A stretch of 5,666 nt of DNA from Candidatus Methanolliviera sp. GoM_oil (GTDB lineage Archaea > Halobacteriota > Methanoliparia > Methanoliparales > Methanoliparaceae). The position numbers were made by a program, and so were the translations under genes. The stretch is from the NCBI GenBank assembly GCA_902158735.1, contig CABGHG010000119.1, forward strand, positions 1 to 5,666. The letters run 5' to 3'. Shown here in pieces: positions 5,506 to 5,666 of this stretch (position 1 is its first letter; each line of letters opens with the position of its first letter). The notes beneath the pieces were generated by a model that saw only the letters and a program-made list of their open reading frames with translations, was not told the origin of the DNA and ran no database searches.

Positions 5506-5526
5506 CTGAAAATGGAACATTTTCAG
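5506..5526. repeat. Hairpin 6 of the array, overlapping the kinase stop codon
   Basis: CTGAAAATG (5506-5514) pairs with CATTTTCAG (5518-5526) around loop GAA. Its outer arm contains the TGA stop (5523-5525, minus strand) of the adenylylsulfate kinase-like gene. Its core duplicates hairpin 3 exactly. Confidence 0.85.
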
Positions 5527-5666
5527 TCATCTTCACCTCTAAACATCTTCTCTACGATAATATCTGAACATTTCTCCGCGGAATCTTTTGAGCTATCCAC
5601 GATGATCTCAGGGTTTGATTCCTCATACGGAACGCCTATTCCCGGAACAGTATTAGATTCTTTATC
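5523..5666 (-). CDS. cysC: Adenylylsulfate (APS) kinase-like protein, C-terminal fragment
   Basis: Only the last 47 residues are in the window; the N-terminus lies beyond base 5666. The segment VPGIGVPYEESNPEIIVD resembles the conserved GI..PYE.P.NPEIV.D element near the C-terminus of APS kinases, followed by a helical tail. APS kinase phosphorylates adenosine-5'-phosphosulfate with ATP to make PAPS in the cytosol. The P-loop and APS-binding residues are outside the window and cannot be checked. The reading frame ends with TGA inside the last hairpin of the intergenic array. The phosphatase gene follows 143 nt downstream on the same strand, possibly in one transcript. The assignment rests on this one motif, so it is good but not certain. 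Confidence 0.75.
   Translation of the reverse strand, partial: DKESNTVPGIGVPYEESNPEIIVDSSKDSAEKCSDIIVEKMFRGEDD

Larger units (their letters stand above)
5380..5526. repeat. Tandem array of six triloop hairpins filling the intergenic region
   Basis: The whole stretch between the phosphatase start and the last codons of the kinase is tiled by six inverted repeats, each with a 3-nt loop. They lie at 5380-5401, 5403-5430, 5433-5451, 5454-5477, 5478-5505 and 5506-5526. Only 0-2 nt separate neighbours. Four of the six extend their perfect 7-9 bp core by 2-3 bp across a single bulged base. The units differ in sequence except that the third and sixth share an identical 19-bp core. Most cores have the form AAATS-NNN-SATTT (S = G or C). 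The array could be a palindromic interspersed repeat cluster, a structured mRNA linker or a transcription-attenuating element; I know of no named family that fits. Confidence 0.85.

Noticed and set aside
5380..5526. CRISPR array interpretation of the hairpin region
   Set aside because: The units are palindromes of 19-28 bp placed end to end, with no spacers and no constant repeat sequence, so it is not a CRISPR array.
5380..5526. tRNA or other classical structured RNA in the hairpin region
   Set aside because: There is no cloverleaf, anticodon arm or T-loop signature; each hairpin is an independent short stem.

Overview
The window reads as a chromosomal piece of an archaeon, most likely a euryarchaeal lineage. 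The evidence is an archaeal initiation factor aIF5A with its hypusine-site lysine, an archaeal-style agmatinase (YSHAC motif), an archaeal-type COG2236-like phosphoribosyltransferase, TATA-like boxes about 30 nt before start codons, and a T-tract terminator. Some genes also carry Shine-Dalgarno (SD) sites. I cannot name the genus. Gene density is high, and seven of the eight genes lie on the minus strand.

Layout. At the left edge is a purine-salvage pair on the minus strand: a phosphoribosyltransferase (566-1252) whose 3' end overlaps the start of an S-methyl-5'-thioadenosine/inosine phosphorylase (1-585, cut by the window edge). A 130-bp divergent intergenic region separates this pair from a lone plus-strand crotonase-fold enoyl-CoA hydratase/isomerase (1383-2168). 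Converging on it is a tight minus-strand cluster, htpX (3516-4460), aIF5A (3119-3505) and agmatinase (2280-3122), with a 10-nt gap and then a 4-nt overlap. Upstream lies an inositol-monophosphatase/FBPase-family gene (4603-5379). At the right edge is the last part of an adenylylsulfate kinase-like gene (5523-5666).

How the genes connect. Agmatinase beside aIF5A points to polyamine metabolism and (deoxy)hypusine modification of aIF5A. Spermidine synthesis releases methylthioadenosine, which the MTAP-family enzyme would cleave, and the neighbouring phosphoribosyltransferase could recycle the freed base. This linking scheme is inference; the families are well supported by motifs.

The most unusual element is the stretch between the kinase and phosphatase genes (5380-5526). 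It is almost completely tiled by six back-to-back hairpins, each a near-perfect inverted repeat around a 3-nt loop. One overlaps the kinase stop codon, and another presents the phosphatase SD site in its loop. Other points worth checking are an EF-hand-like calcium loop in HtpX, an unusual active-site pattern in the crotonase, and the placement of an IMPase-family phosphatase next to a sulfate-activation kinase.
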